Assembly (NCBI GenBank): GCA_021432635.1
Contig: MU270021.1
Location: 248,001-312,000, forward strand
Source: Thozetella sp. PMI_491
Taxonomy: Eukaryota > Ascomycota > Sordariomycetes > Chaetosphaeriales > Chaetosphaeriaceae
Length of the DNA stretch: 64,000 nt
Direction: 5' to 3'
The stretch's first letter is position 1. The number at the start of each line of letters is the position of its first letter. The translations under genes and the position numbers were made by a program. Shown one piece after another: positions 44,846-56,893 of the stretch. The notes beneath the pieces are model-generated. The model did not search any database, had not been told where the DNA came from, and was given only the letters and a program-made list of their open reading frames with translations.

Positions 44846-46513
44846 TTAGACCTTGTCCTTCATGTTGCTCCGTTCAATTTCCTCCAGCTCGTGCACTTCC
44901 TTTTCGGCTTTTCCAGCAATAGCCTCCACAACTGTGCACTTGTATCCCTTAAATTTCCGAGCTGGGAGCTTTGCCTCAAACATTTCATGGATCTCCTCCA
45001 GCGTCCTGTCCTTTGTCTCGGGTAGCATGAAGTAAGTGAACACGACCATGATCAGGTTTGACCCAAACCATATGTAGCCATATTGAGCGTTCCAGTTCAG
45101 GGCAGCAGGGTTGATGAAGAAAGGTGCTGTAAATGTCCCCAGCCAGGTGAAGAGAAAGTTAAGCGCCGATGCAATGCCGAAGACGTAACCACGTTGTTGA
45201 TTATTGGGGTATTCGCCACCAATTAGCCATGCGTATGGCCCTGGAACTTTTGTCAGTAGAGATACTCTTTACATCGAGCAAACTGGCCTTACCCATTGTA
45301 GTGTAAGCAAACTTGAACAGAGCAACACTTGCTACCACCGCATTGGCAGTCGATTTGCTCCCCGGCGCTACACTCCATGCCACCGCTGGCATCAACTGGA
45401 ACAACCCACAGCCCAAACATCCCCAGATCATAATATCCCGTCTGCCCACCTTTCTCACATAAAAGAATGAGAAAAGCACCCCGATGATGCCGCAGCATGT
45501 CGTTAATATCGAGTATGCAAAAGGATCTGATACTTGCGCTTTCTCGAGGTAATATGTCGTATAATATACGACCCATGACGAGCCCGTTCCGGCGTGGAAG
45601 CAGATCACCGCAATAGAAAGAAGGGTTCGTCGGCGGTTCGTGCCGCGCCAGATATCCATAAAGACCGCCTTGCTGCCTTCCATTTGCTTGCGCGTTCCCT
45701 CGCGGATTTCGGCCAACTCCGCCTGGAATTCCGCCTCGTCAATATTCTTATTCCTCAGAAATCTCAAGCTCTTTTCGGCATCCTCATGTCGCTTCTGAAC
45801 CGTCAACCAGCGCGGCGTCTCTGGGATCCAGAACAAACCGATGAATTGGAGAGCCGGTGCTGCATACATGATCGCGAGCGGAATCTGATACGCCCGCCGA
45901 TCCGCCATTGTATGTGTTGCATAGTCGACTACGGCGCCGACGACTGAACCAATGGAGAGCTGAGTCTGGTAAACTGCGAATGTGATTCCCCGAAGATGTG
46001 CTGGCGCAACTTCGTGTACGTAAACTTGAGAGAACGTCAAGAACCAGCCAACCGATATCCCTGACTCTCAATTAGAAGCTGCGCGAGAAACAAAGCTAGA
46101 GGTGCGTTACCGAGCAAAAATCGTGCAAAGTACAGCGCTCCGAGGCTGGTAGAACCTAGCATTATTCCCGTCGCAACGAAGTTGATGAGACAGGCCACCC
46201 AGAGCCCAAGCTTTCGTCCGTATCTTTGGCTAAATGGCCCGACCGCTAACGAACTCACAAAGGTTCCAATAACCATCAAACTTGAAATCAGCTGCTGCAC
46301 GGTCGGGTCGATGTTCCACTTGTTTAGCTTCGCGTCATGGTAGCCGAAGACCTGCAGAAACCCCTCCATGGAGAGGAAACCGCCGATGACTGCATAATCG
46401 AGACCGTATTGGAAAGTAGAAATTGTCGCTATGAAGCAGATGAGAACGCATTTCAGATGGCTTCGTAAATCCAACTGAAGAGGATTAGCGGATATATCCC
46501 CGCCGCCTCCCAT
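44846..46513 (-). CDS. MFS sugar transporter, second copy
   Basis: Exons complement(44846..45240, 45293..46060, 46111..46513) join in frame to 521 residues. Joins restore RFLLGISVGWFLTFSQVY in helix 4 and TTMGPYAWLIGGEYP in helix 10. Signatures: RYGRKLG after helix 2, YVHEVAPAHLRG, IPETPRWL before the central loop, RKVGRRD between helices 8 and 9, and PETKDRTLEEIHEMFEAKLPARKF at the end. These place it among fungal sugar porters, nearest in feel to the quinate/lactose/hexose groups. It differs from the 24.7-kb transporter in intron positions and sequence, so it is not a recent duplicate. Neighbours give no clue to substrate. Confidence 0.9.
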
Positions 46514-48729
46514 GATGGGCTAGAAAGCAGATCGGTGGCTGAGTTGGGAGCAGCCTGTTTCTCGAGGATGGAAAGCACTTCCAGGATGTTTCATGTAGGA
46601 GTTCCAGAGATGATGGAAACGAAGCTCCTTGTGCAGGAAACAAAAGTCCCGAGCTTATTAAATACCCAGGCATCGAGAAACCTCGCTAAGCTAGAAGTGG
46701 ATTGGATAGGTTAAATGTGCGAGCTATGGGTTCCACAAATTCCCCAGTACCCCAGGTTTTGCCATGGCTGACATCTTGGGGTAAGGCCTTGGCATCATCG
46801 GTAATTATTATTTTCTGCTCTGTCTCGTCGGTAACAGTTGGGACTGACAGGAACGAATTTAACCAGGGTTAACGATTCCCCGCACAAGGGCGTATACCCC
46901 AGTCTCTCGGCAAATGAGGCCATTGTTTCACCGCCCACTCACCGACCGCTCCATGGGCCAGAATGTGAATGCACTAGTGATTTACAGCTACCTTTGCGGG
47001 GTTGTTGCCTTCTATCGCACGTACAACTATGTCCGATGCTAGCAGTTTATTGACTCTAGCCAAGGCATAAGGTGGATTCTCTGAAAGCAACACGAGCAGC
47101 TCGGCTTGGACGCAGACGAGCTTGAACGGCATTCATATCTCGCTGGGCACTCACTCTTAAGCCAGGCCTAGCAGAGCGCAATCTGGACGCGCTTTCTATG
47201 AGGAAAGAACGTCTGAGCCAGAGGGGCGAGGACTCTAGGTTGTTAATAGCCCATCCTTTACCAGTATGTTTGTGACGAGAGCAGCACCTTCATAGAGAGC
47301 TCAAGAGAGAGTGGCGGAAGGCTTCCATCACTAGCTTTCCTTGAATCACTTTGGCATTTCTGCTATGCTCGAAAGTATCAATCAATCTAGTTTCTGATCT
47401 TATTATATGCCGTCGAAGTAACATTAATATAAATATAGCATATATCCCATGCTTGCTCGTCCCATTGCATCTTTACGCATGAGACCCCGCATAAACAACT
47501 AAACAGCTGCCTGGCAACTTTCTTTTACCTAGTTCGGCTAACAAGCATCTAGCATTCGTTAATAGGGATATAAAGACACCTCAGAACATAGAGCTGAGAC
47601 TGAACAGAATCGGCCAAATTAAACTCGTATCCTTTCTATTTAATTTTTAAGCTCAAGTCAGTATTAACAGTTTGAGGAACAGAAAAGCGCAAAGAATCAA
47701 AAGCGTTTAGATATTTACTGGAACCTTCTACTGCTTAGGTCGTCAGTATATCATTTTTAGGATGCCATCGAAGCGACACATGTTTCCGGGTCGCCTTGAT
47801 CCCACAGATACCTTACCTACAGGATGAGATGATCTACCCTCGGGTTCGAGAATAATATGAGAACGTGTATCAGGTATAGGCGGCTGGATTGCTCAAGATT
47901 AGCGCAGTATACTAGGCATACTCTGTAGAAAACTGCTTGTGCTTGGCGATATTTCCACCGCGAGCCTTAGGAGACAGAAGATCGGCCATTAGGCCTCGCG
48001 GCATACTCGGTGAAATCGAGAATAATCGAATCTTTTATTGGGTACGTCAACTGGCGTGCATGCTGTTGGTTCGTAACTGCATCGTTGATAGCTGCACGCT
48101 GACTGGATGCTAGCCACTGTGGCTATGAACACGACCGTCGGCCCCTCTCTAACCTACTAAGCGCGGTAACTCTAAAGCCAATAGATCTAGAAAATGTGCA
48201 TATAGCCTACGATTTAGTTAATCTACTGATCTATTTTTTATAGTTGTAGTTATAGTTACGCGTTTATAAAATGTGTATATATTATAGCAAAATTTTGCAA
48301 CACTCCCTGGTGGTGGTGGTGGCAGTCCTCCCAAAATTTGGACCCACTCAAGATTCGTTTGGAAGCCACAGTGTGTACTGCGGTCATTACGCGCCCACCA
48401 GTGGTGACATTGTGGTCTGCTGCATTTAGTCACCAACGCCTCGAAGGCCTGGGCGCTTCTAACAATCTGAGAACCAATGATTTCCTGATTTTTCCTCTAG
48501 TATTACCAACTGCAGCTTCTTTTCCCTCCTGTTGCCTAATATAAGAATTAAAACCAATAACAACTAGAGGACTCAAACCAACAGCTAACACAAGTTCCTT
48601 GTAGGCTCGAACGATCACTTTTAGCAATCAGTCAACTTTTTTAAATTAGATGTGCCTCCTCTACAAAACTACTACACTTCTCTAGATCACTTTAATATTT
48701 ACGTTAAAAAACATATTAAATCTTAAACC
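46514..48729. other. Gene-free, partly AT-rich stretch
   Basis: About 2.2 kb with no supported gene. AT-rich from 47380 on, probably old repeat DNA. Confidence 0.45.
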
Positions 48730-49305
48730 ATGGCCTCCTCCGATCTCCAATACATCCAGCGTACCACTGAGACAGTACTTGATATCGCCTCCGATGTTAT
48801 CCGTCTACTCCGATCAGCCGGCGAGACAGTCGGCGTTGCGGAGTCACTTACAGCTGGCGGGGTTATGGCAGCGTTAACATCTGTGCCCGGTGCCAGCGCT
48901 GCCTTCCGTGGCGGTATTGTTTTCTACTCCACGCCGCTCAAACAACACCTCCTTCATGTCGACGCGGAGCTTATTGCTCGAGAGGGCGTTATCCATGCAG
49001 ACGTGGCAGCGCAAATGGCAGAGGGTGCAAGAAAGGTGACGACGTTTGATGATGTTCCAACTACATGGGGAATTGGAACTACGGGCGTGGCAGGCCCCGA
49101 TTCTCAGGATGGAAAGCCAATTGGTACCGTGTTCATCGGAATTGCATCTCCCAACGCAAGTCGAGCCTGGGGACCGTTCAGCTTTCCTGGCCCAAGGGAG
49201 CGGGTGCGGGAAACCACCGTCATCGAAGCTCTTTCAAGGCTAAGAGACGAGCTAGTAGCGAAGAGTAATGAGAATAAAGGAGGGAATACGAATAGGATTG
49301 AATAA
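48730..49305 (+). CDS. CinA C-terminal/PncC-type nicotinamide-nucleotide amidase
   Basis: Single exon, 191 residues, equal to one whole CinA C-terminal domain. Motifs in order: VAESLTAGG (residues about 36-44) with the catalytic-region Ser/Thr, a VPGAS turn, FRGGIVFYS, the VIHADVAAQMAEGAR helix and GIGTTGVAGPD. Bacterial PncC hydrolyses nicotinamide mononucleotide to nicotinic acid mononucleotide plus ammonia, recycling pyridine nucleotides. Fungal stand-alone copies are common and their activity is inferred from that family. No targeting signal, so cytosolic. No competence/RecA link is implied. Flanked by AT-rich DNA on the left. Confidence 0.88.
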   Translation: MASSDLQYIQRTTETVLDIASDVIRLLRSAGETVGVAESLTAGGVMAALTSVPGASAAFRGGIVFYSTPLKQHLLHVDAELIAREGVIHADVAAQMAEGARKVTTFDDVPTTWGIGTTGVAGPDSQDGKPIGTVFIGIASPNASRAWGPFSFPGPRERVRETTVIEALSRLRDELVAKSNENKGGNTNRIE

Positions 49306-49441
49306 TACGAGATATTTCTAAAGGGCTATGCCAATATTTTTTACCTATGGTGGGAAGAATCAAAAGGTAGCGGCTCCCGCGGCGGTTTACGTTCTGGCGC
49401 CCAGCTCCACCAAACAAGTAGCCGGCTTACACCTGTTTGGA

Positions 49442-49453
49442 GTTAGGGTTAGG
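49442..49453. repeat. Two interstitial telomere-like units
   Basis: GTTAGGGTTAGG, two TTAGGG units. Too short to mean much; chance is possible. Confidence 0.3.
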
Positions 49454-49565
49454 CTGAGCTCAATTCCGAACAAAGATTTTCCAAGTCATTTAACTAGGCC
49501 CGATTCTAAATCACTACCCCGCTCCAAGGCCTGTTTGCTCCTCAAAATCAACATGACTTCGAAAT

Positions 49566-51120
49566 ATGGAGTTGAGCCGACGCATTCCTCCGCCGACTCT
49601 TTCTACCCTCCCAACTGAGATCCTGTCACTTATTCTGCGAAATTTCTGTCTGCATTGTCGCGGTTCGCATGAGACACCGAACGCATTCGCTCCCAATAAT
49701 CACCAAAACAAGGACCAACCGTCATGGCTTTCCCTAGATCTCCAGGCGCTTTGTTCCACTTGCTTAGTATCGAAGAGGCTTCGCAAGATCGCTCAAGCCA
49801 TTCTCTACCATGAATTTGTTCCTGATACGGCGACGCTTGGCAATCAAGGCGCTACAGTTGGGACTTCCGCCTTAGCAGCTTCCTCCGAACTGTGTCGGAG
49901 CGCCGCGACCTAGCCGTCCTACCCCGGAGGCTTTATTTATCCTATCCTCTCGTCTTCAACGGCGAGACAATACGGGTAGCTGAAGCTACCCTGCAAGAAG
50001 CTTCACAGGCCCGTGGAATCAATCTACTTGACTTTCTAGCTCCATTCCGCAATTCTTGGCCAAAGGGAATCGGGCCTTATAAACCTTCAAGCGATGAGCT
50101 ACTCGCCATGCTGCTATCATGCCTTCCAAATTTAACCGTCCTCGTCCTCGAGCTAAATGCACCTAGACGTACTATTCCTATAGCGGCTCTTAGAGCGGCC
50201 GGTGTCTCTAACCTTTCTCTCCAGACGCTCGACACGTGTGGAAGCGACTCAGATCTAAGGCATCGCTTGGGTGGCATTTTCGAGATGTCTCTAGACTCTA
50301 TAAGAACTCTTAACCTTGCCTTCTGCTCTGGACATGATATTAGGGGCTTGATCAGTCCTTTACCAAAGCTGCGAAATATTTGCATCACTAATGGAGAAGA
50401 AATAAGCGGGTCTGATATTGAATCGCTCCTTTCCTGCTGCGAGGATCTTAATTCGTTTACTTACGAGGCTGGTAAGCCCTCTCCGTCCTCTGCAAAGAAA
50501 GCCGTCCATCCTCTTCTCCCTTTCACTCTCGATGAAGTCTTCAGGCAAGAATTAGTTGTTTGGTGAGGGAACACTCCTGGCTCCCCCTACTAACATCGGC
50601 TTATATAGCTTCAAGTAGTGATTATATATCGCCGCCTGAGATCATCGAGCATCTCGGCAGACACAAAGAAGCACTTAGAATACTGTATCTTGATCTTGTA
50701 CATGTCCGAATCGTCGAGGGGAGTTTCCACTTGGAGCCAATACCCAGCTTACACAACTTCTCATCCCTTCAGGACCTGTTCCTCAACACACTATTCATTT
50801 TCAACAGCCCGAGTGAAACACTCGAAGACGACAATAGTCTTGTTCAACTCTTACCTCGATCTATTGTTAAGCTGCGGCTAGCTAGCAATGTTAATACTGC
50901 GGTGCCACTGCGCTTGACGAAGGCTTTACTGCGTCTCGCAGAGACTGTTTTGCAGGGGCAGTTCCCCAGTCTTAAAATGATTGGATGTGATATAGGAGAG
51001 CAACTCCATGACTACGCCGTGGCCGAGAGGTTTTCCAGCGTAGGGGTGAATTTTGGGTACGGCACCTGGCCATTCAGCGAGATGAGGCCTCGCGATAAAA
51101 TTATTGAGTTAGATACCTAG
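49566..51120 (+). pseudogene. F-box protein gene with broken frame
   Basis: The N-terminus is an F-box (LSTLPTEILSLILRNF...SKRLRKIAQAILYHEFVP). Fungal proteins of this type continue with a GYGDAWQS-like stretch. Here that stretch (YGDAWQSRRYSWDF) appears one frame over from 49831, so one base seems missing there. The middle part (49860..50566) reads leucine-rich helices and strands (LPNLTVLVLEL, LRNICI). A second frame change near 50560 leads into SPPEIIEHLGRHKEALRILYLDLV and a Leu-rich end at 51120. F-box proteins present substrates to SCF ubiquitin ligases. With two frame breaks this copy is probably dead. Unseen short introns could explain the second break but not the first. Confidence 0.6.
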
Positions 51121-52648
51121 CTGGAGAGCGATGGGAACCCAATAGGCGCACAGGTCCTGTGCCGGATGGATGTACTTAGGTAAGCAGACAAATTTATATT
51201 CGTCAAATCTCAATCGCTAATTTCTCTATCCTAGGTGGTGACTGGCAGGCACAATACAAAACGAAGATGCTGGATTGAGGGTGTGATGTTGGTTTCATTT
51301 GGGGTGTTGGTTCCAATGGGCACGTTGGGTTGAGTTGTTGTGTTGGATCGAATGGTTCCTACGGTTCCTTACCTGCTGCTATAAGCTTCTCTGTAATCTA
51401 ATAGCTCTGCCATTAATTTAGGTAGCCATCGAGAGGCCCTATGAAAGCCTGATCTTAACCCAGGTAGGGATCCCGGCTACTAGCTTTATAAACATACCGT
51501 AAATATCAGGGGTAAACATGACAATTAACAGCCAAAGCAGGACAACAACCACTAATAAGGGCCAATTACCGTTTCGCATTGCTATTTACCAGGACAATTT
51601 GCCTGCCAACATTCTTAACAGCTTTCCTTGATTGGATTACTGACTGCGTTCACGGTTGGTAGCGGTTAGTCCCTTTCAAATCACCAAGCCTCCCACCATA
51701 CCCCTCGTCTCCAAAGCGCCCGTTGTATTAGACTTGGCTAATATGGCTATGAATACGACCAACGAAGGCCAACAGTGGCCACATGTGTCTCATGTCGTCA
51801 CGGCCGTATCACCAAGCCTCCTACAACCCTTCTTGGACGAACCCAGGGATGCCCAGCATCTTCCTTGCCAGTATTACCACACCTAAGGCACCGAACCTCC
51901 GTGTCGGATACTTCGGTAATAAAAGATTGCCCGCATAAGGTGGTTATTGAATGAGACTTACGATTACTTAGGCATTTGTGCCATTGGAAATGGAACGACC
52001 ACCTGCCAAACAACTCCATTCGGCACTTCGCCAGAGATTGTGAACGCCACTCTACAGTTGCCATCTAGCTAGGCTGTAGCTCTACGCACGGCAATTGACC
52101 TTCAGTCTCGAATGTTCCTGTCCCTTGCCGCCGCGGCCCGGGATGTTCTTTCTTTTATCTGCCCTTATTATCGCTCCCAAAATTTATTACAGTCTTCCAC
52201 GCAAAGGTTCAGTTAAGAAACCGAAGCGAATTTATGAGATAATACTCCTGCACTGGTCAGGGCGCTTACGGCTATTTTTGCGACGCTTGCGGCATGGTAG
52301 GGCGGCAGGCGACCTGGGTGACACAGCGAGCAGTCCGCGCTGTGAGTAGTGCGGTAAGCGCTCTCCACTAAAATGGTATCTTTTTAGCCGCCCGTCTCCA
52401 GATATTTTTGGAAAATGTTCTAAATATTTATTTAAGGGGGATTCAGCCCTTCTCTTAAAACATGAGAAATTGGGTTTGTGGCATTGGGCGCAGTGAGCCC
52501 ACTGCTATCTTCCTTTAAGGTCACCTAAATAGTCACTCCCCCCCTTGATTTGTTTTACATGTCTGGCTGCTTGTCATACCCTCAAACCTCTTGAACCGTT
52601 TCGTTTTCTTTACACTCTCTTAGCCTCTGAGAGCCTCAGGACCCGACC
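51121..52648. other. Gene-free stretch
   Basis: No supported coding sequence. Some short plus-strand frames have no motif. Confidence 0.45.
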
Positions 52649-53360
52649 ATGTCTGCAGGCCCCCCTCGGATGAGTACGGGAGCGGCCTACGGCCAGCATG
52701 CCAGGGATATGGGAGTTTCACGCACCTCGACAATAGGTGGGCCCGTCGGAGCAGACCTACTACCGAGGCAGCAACGAGCGTCTTCTGGGGCGTGGACCAT
52801 TGAAGAAGATAGGACCCTGCTAGCCGCGCGTGCAGCGGGAGAAAACTGGAGTAACATCCAGAGGAACTTCCCCGGCAAGACTGGCAATGCTTGTCGGAAG
52901 CGGCACGAGCGGCTCCGGGAATCCCGAGCTAGCGATTCGGATTTGGAGCGTATGTGCAAAGAGTATGTTGGTATGCGAGAGAGCATGTGGAAAGCTCTCG
53001 CCAAGCGGTGCGACCAGAATTGGAAAGTTGTCGAGCAGAAGGTGTGCTCCCCTTTATCCTACCCTAATAGGCGGAAAGCTTGTCTAACTTCGGCTCGCCA
53101 CGCAGTGTATGAGCTATGGTCTTGAGTATATGCAGAACGCCGCCCAGCAGCATAGCCTCGAAGTCAGCCAGAGCATATACAAAGACAGCGACCTGGCGCT
53201 CGGTGACGACTACGGTCAGCCGGTTGCCTCTTCCATGACCCACCACGGCTATACCAGCAGCGTTTCGACTAGCCCAGGCTTGACAAGCCACATAAACCAA
53301 AGCCACGGCACTAGCCCCTACATACTGCATGGGCGAAATGCGTATTTAGAACATTATTGA
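52649..53360 (+). CDS. Myb/SANT-domain DNA-binding protein
   Basis: Exons 52649..53041 and 53106..53360 join in frame (VVEQK|CMSYGL) to 215 residues. One Myb-like repeat spans residues 48-90: WTIEEDRTLL, ENWSNIQ, FPGKTGNACRKRHERL. This is the regular Trp plus helix-turn-helix layout, with the GKTGNACRKR recognition helix seen in many small fungal Myb proteins. A second helical segment (SDLERMCKEYVGMRESMWKALAKRC) follows. The C-terminal half is Ser/Gln/His-rich and disordered, as in transcription activators. Likely nuclear regulator. Targets unknown. Confidence 0.82.
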
Positions 53361-54708
53361 CCGCGGATATTGTAGGATGAGTGCTTGAATTTTCTTTGCT
53401 TTGTGTCGGAAGTTGACGGAAGGTTTTATAGATGGAAGGAATCGGTGTTTAGGGTAGAGGTGGCTGTAGGCAACGAGCTGAATCACCTGGAAACCCGTAG
53501 TGTAGTCCCATCTAGCATAGGGTCTTCTAGGCTTGCACAATCTCCAGAGTTGAGGGCCAAACTTTTTGAGCAGCTGAATGAACGTCCTAGGTTGATGTCG
53601 TGAAAATCATACGATGCTGCACCGGCGGTGCGCTTCCGCGGAGCGGACCTATCACTCCTCTTGGCGGTTGCTATCTACGATATATTTATATATAGCATAT
53701 ATTAAGAGGCTAGCTATTCTGTGGATGCTTATGCTATCAGACTGGCTGAAGTGGAACGTTGTAGCTATTGACACGCTGCTGCCAATCTCTCCTCTTGAGA
53801 CGCATCATTGAGATAGCTCAAGGCCGATAAGTCGACTGATCCTCAACCAAGCTTGGTCAATCATAGCCCGACCGGTACTTAGCCTCAACAAACTCAATCA
53901 GCCACTCCTTTAAAGTGTTACGAGTCACTAAAACCCTCCTCTCATCCATGAGTAGCCAGGCGCCACATACTAGGAGAATTAAACACTAAACTAAGGACTA
54001 AGCAGTAGAGGGGGCAGCCTGTCAACCACAATACACTTACTTGCCTAGCAAGAGAACTTCATAGCTTAAGGCCTTCTCAAACAAGAGTAGAGCCTTGGCC
54101 TAGGCCACTGTCTAGCCTTCCTAAAGGTATACAGCAAACCAGTACAATATTTCCCAGAAGGGAGGGAGTCTTGTTTAGGGACTGGGATAAATATCATAGC
54201 CGCTAGCCCTGACCACGGATCAGGCCACCTGTGGCAAGTAGATGGCCCTAGCTACCCAGCAGCTGCCCAACTATCTATATATGTATAGCTATATAAGAAG
54301 GTAATTTATCTTTAGTAAGCTTTAAAAGTTGGGCTGCGCACATAGAAAAAAATGAAAAACTGTTAATCTATACAGTATATGCTATATCTAGTATCTCTAT
54401 GTAACGCGACGCAGTGGGTGCAGTTATATTAGCATGCCCCGGATGGTTCGTGTATGAAAAGCTTCCTAAAGGCTCGCGTGGCAGAGTCAAGTCCTAAAAC
54501 CGGACTTTTGAAGCGGTTGCTTTGTTGTACCATCTCATTCCTAGTCGGTCGCTCCTAGAATCGCTATTCGAATCACGCGCTTCTAGCAGGAACATATATC
54601 ACATTAGCAGTTAACAGTCCGGAGTGCTTAAGCAGATAATAGCTGAATTTACACGTCTCGCTCTCGTATGAAGCCTTGCCCAGCAATTGCAACTCCTGCG
54701 CCCGGTGT
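53361..54708. other. Gene-free, decayed stretch
   Basis: About 1.3 kb. On the minus strand near 53870-53950 a frame reads TLKEWLIEFVEAKYRS, possibly a transposase relic. Otherwise only short frames and AT-rich DNA. Confidence 0.4.
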
Positions 54709-56181
54709 TCATTGAACCCGCAGACCGGTGACGATATCTCCCCACTTCGCCCGGTACATGTCTCTAAAATAGTTGGACCTAGTTCCCCACTGCCCTGCAC
54801 CCGTCTTTGGGAACACGAGTGAGGCAGTCTTGAGATATGTTGACGCGAGTGAAATCACTGGCGTCTTCTCCATCGCACCGGGGTTGTCTAGGTAAGGAAC
54901 TGCCTGCAACGCACCCTTCTGTTTCATGTTCCGCAGTAATCGAACTATGAGCTGCGCCGAGGCTTCGGCACCCAGAGTCCACGATGCGTTGGCGTAGCCC
55001 ATCATGAAGAAGCAATTTGGCACGTCTTGCAGCATCGTTGTTTTCCAAGCAAACTTTTCGCTAGCGTCGATAGAGCGGCCGTCCACGGAGAGCTTAATGC
55101 CACCTGCGAACTTCACCTTTAGCCCGGTCGCTGTGATGATGGCGTCAGGATAAAGCGTCTGCCCTGATGTGAGGTTGATGCCCTTTTCGGTAACCACCTC
55201 GATGGTATCTGTCACCACACTTGCCTTTCCCGCCCGAAGGGCTGCGAAAAAGTCCCCTCTGGGAGCGACACACAACCGCTGGCGCCAAGGATTGTAGCTA
55301 GGCTTAAAGTGAGGATCCCACGGGATGTCCGGGGGTAACTGCTTGATTGCGGCCTTGGCGAGCCCTTTCTTTGCGATATTGGGGTATTTGATGCAGAATA
55401 GGTAGAGTAGATAGGTTCGGAAGATGTTGAAGAGCCTGCAAACCCGGACAGCGAAGAACTTTGGCAGCAGGAAGTGGATAGCCTTGCCGATAGTGTCCTC
55501 GCTGGGGATAGAAGCAACGTAAGATGGGCTTCTTTGGAGCATTGTGACGTGTCGGGCCTTTTCCGTCATAGATGGAACCAATGTGATAGCGGTAGCCCCG
55601 CTTCCAATCACTACTACATTTTGATTCGTGTAGTCAAAGTCCTCTGGCCAGAATTGCGGGTGGACTACTGGCCCTTTGAAGCTCTTGATTCCGGGGATAT
55701 TTGCTTCGAGTGGATGCTCATAGTCGTAGTATCCCGTACCCAAGACGATGAAGCGCGCCCTATAAGTCTTCTGCTGTCCGCTGGTTGTTTCTAGTACCTC
55801 AATTGTCCAGTCGCTGGAGTCCGTATGCCACTGGGCAGAGAGAACTTTGTGGTGGAACTGAATGTGCTGGTCAATCCCGTGCTGTTTGGCCGAACTCTTG
55901 AGGTACTCTTTGATGTCTTCACCGGCAGCAAGGGTCTCGCGCTTCGGCCACGGATTCCAGGGGAATCCAAAACTTAAGATGTCGGAGTCAGAGCGAATGC
56001 CGGGGTATCGAAAGAGATCCCAGGTACCGCCGACGTCACCCCTTCCTTCGAGAATAGCGTATGAGCTTGCTACTCCTGCTTCTTGGATGCGATAGGCAGT
56101 ATTGATGCCGGAGATTCCAGCGCCAACGATGACGACATCGAATCGGGTAGCTTCTGAGTTTGTTATTCCTGGGGCAGCCAT
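54709..56181 (-). CDS. Flavin monooxygenase, Baeyer-Villiger type
   Basis: Single exon, 490 residues, full length. FAD-binding GAGISG at residues 20-25, GTW at 52-54 within the second flavin contact, and NADPH-binding GSGATA at 193-198. Between them, residues 168-179 read FKGPVVHPQFWP, an exact fit to the Baeyer-Villiger fingerprint FxGxxxHxxxWP. The family uses NADPH and O2 to insert one oxygen next to a ketone, giving an ester or lactone; some members act on sulfur instead (EthA-like). No membrane helix or signal is clear, so cytosolic. It lies 0.7 kb from an SDR on the same strand and 3.2 kb from an esterase-like hydrolase, the partners expected on either side of such a step. Confidence 0.9.
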   Translation of the reverse strand: MAAPGITNSEATRFDVVIVGAGISGINTAYRIQEAGVASSYAILEGRGDVGGTWDLFRYPGIRSDSDILSFGFPWNPWPKRETLAAGEDIKEYLKSSAKQHGIDQHIQFHHKVLSAQWHTDSSDWTIEVLETTSGQQKTYRARFIVLGTGYYDYEHPLEANIPGIKSFKGPVVHPQFWPEDFDYTNQNVVVIGSGATAITLVPSMTEKARHVTMLQRSPSYVASIPSEDTIGKAIHFLLPKFFAVRVCRLFNIFRTYLLYLFCIKYPNIAKKGLAKAAIKQLPPDIPWDPHFKPSYNPWRQRLCVAPRGDFFAALRAGKASVVTDTIEVVTEKGINLTSGQTLYPDAIITATGLKVKFAGGIKLSVDGRSIDASEKFAWKTTMLQDVPNCFFMMGYANASWTLGAEASAQLIVRLLRNMKQKGALQAVPYLDNPGAMEKTPVISLASTYLKTASLVFPKTGAGQWGTRSNYFRDMYRAKWGDIVTGLRVQ

Positions 56182-56893
56182 GACTGTGGGAATGCGGAAC
56201 GGCAGGAATCAGCGTGAAAGTGAGTAGTTCATGGGCATAGGGATAGACAGCGGGTCCTTGTCGTAGCTAAATAATGTTCTGGGGTACAATCTTCCCAACA
56301 TTGATCCCCCAAATGTGGCGGTTATATATCTTGTTTCAGCGATCTAACGCTAATCGGAGCCGGACTTGCAGTTTTATGCCGTTGGCGCTTGGAACCGAGG
56401 CAGCTTCCATCTGTGCGCTGATTCGGGCTACAGTACTACCTCGGGAGTTTATTGATCGTCTCATGCGACCATCGGAACACCACAGACCAAGGCGCGGGTC
56501 GGACTTCAGATTAGTCTTACGTTGCAATAGGTAGCCCCCAATGCCAGGCCCTCCTGGTTTGGGTGGTGTATGCGAGGTGCATTAGCTCCGCTCTGTGCAC
56601 CACGGAGCGAAGTGATTGTGGCGCACCTACGCACCCTAATTCGTGGTAGCTACTCGAAACAAGTTGTATTGCAAGTACCTTTGAGTACCTGCGATTACCT
56701 TGTCGGAAAGCTCTACAGTCTGCGTGCATTTCATGACAAAATTGGCTTTGGCTATCTCAGGGTGAGGTTTACACTCTCGTGTTCACCATGTTGCTTCTAA
56801 TGAAAGGCTTATCAAAAGGATCGGAGAGTCTGCGTACTCTGCGCGGTTTTTACTGTTCTCCTCTCTTGTGCTACAGTGAATATACAGCCTAAA
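56182..56893. other. Intergenic stretch
   Basis: About 0.7 kb, no gene seen. Holds the promoter of the flavin monooxygenase and the 3' end of the SDR. Confidence 0.5.

Noticed and set aside
53870-53950. Minus-strand peptide TLKEWLIEFVEAKYRS as a transposase
   Set aside because: Too short, followed by a stop, and no catalytic DDE residues found nearby.
54490-54600. tRNA-like fold (AGTCC/GGACT stem with seven-base loop, nearby TTCGAATC)
   Set aside because: The loop lacks U33, and no matching acceptor and T stems could be paired at the right distances.
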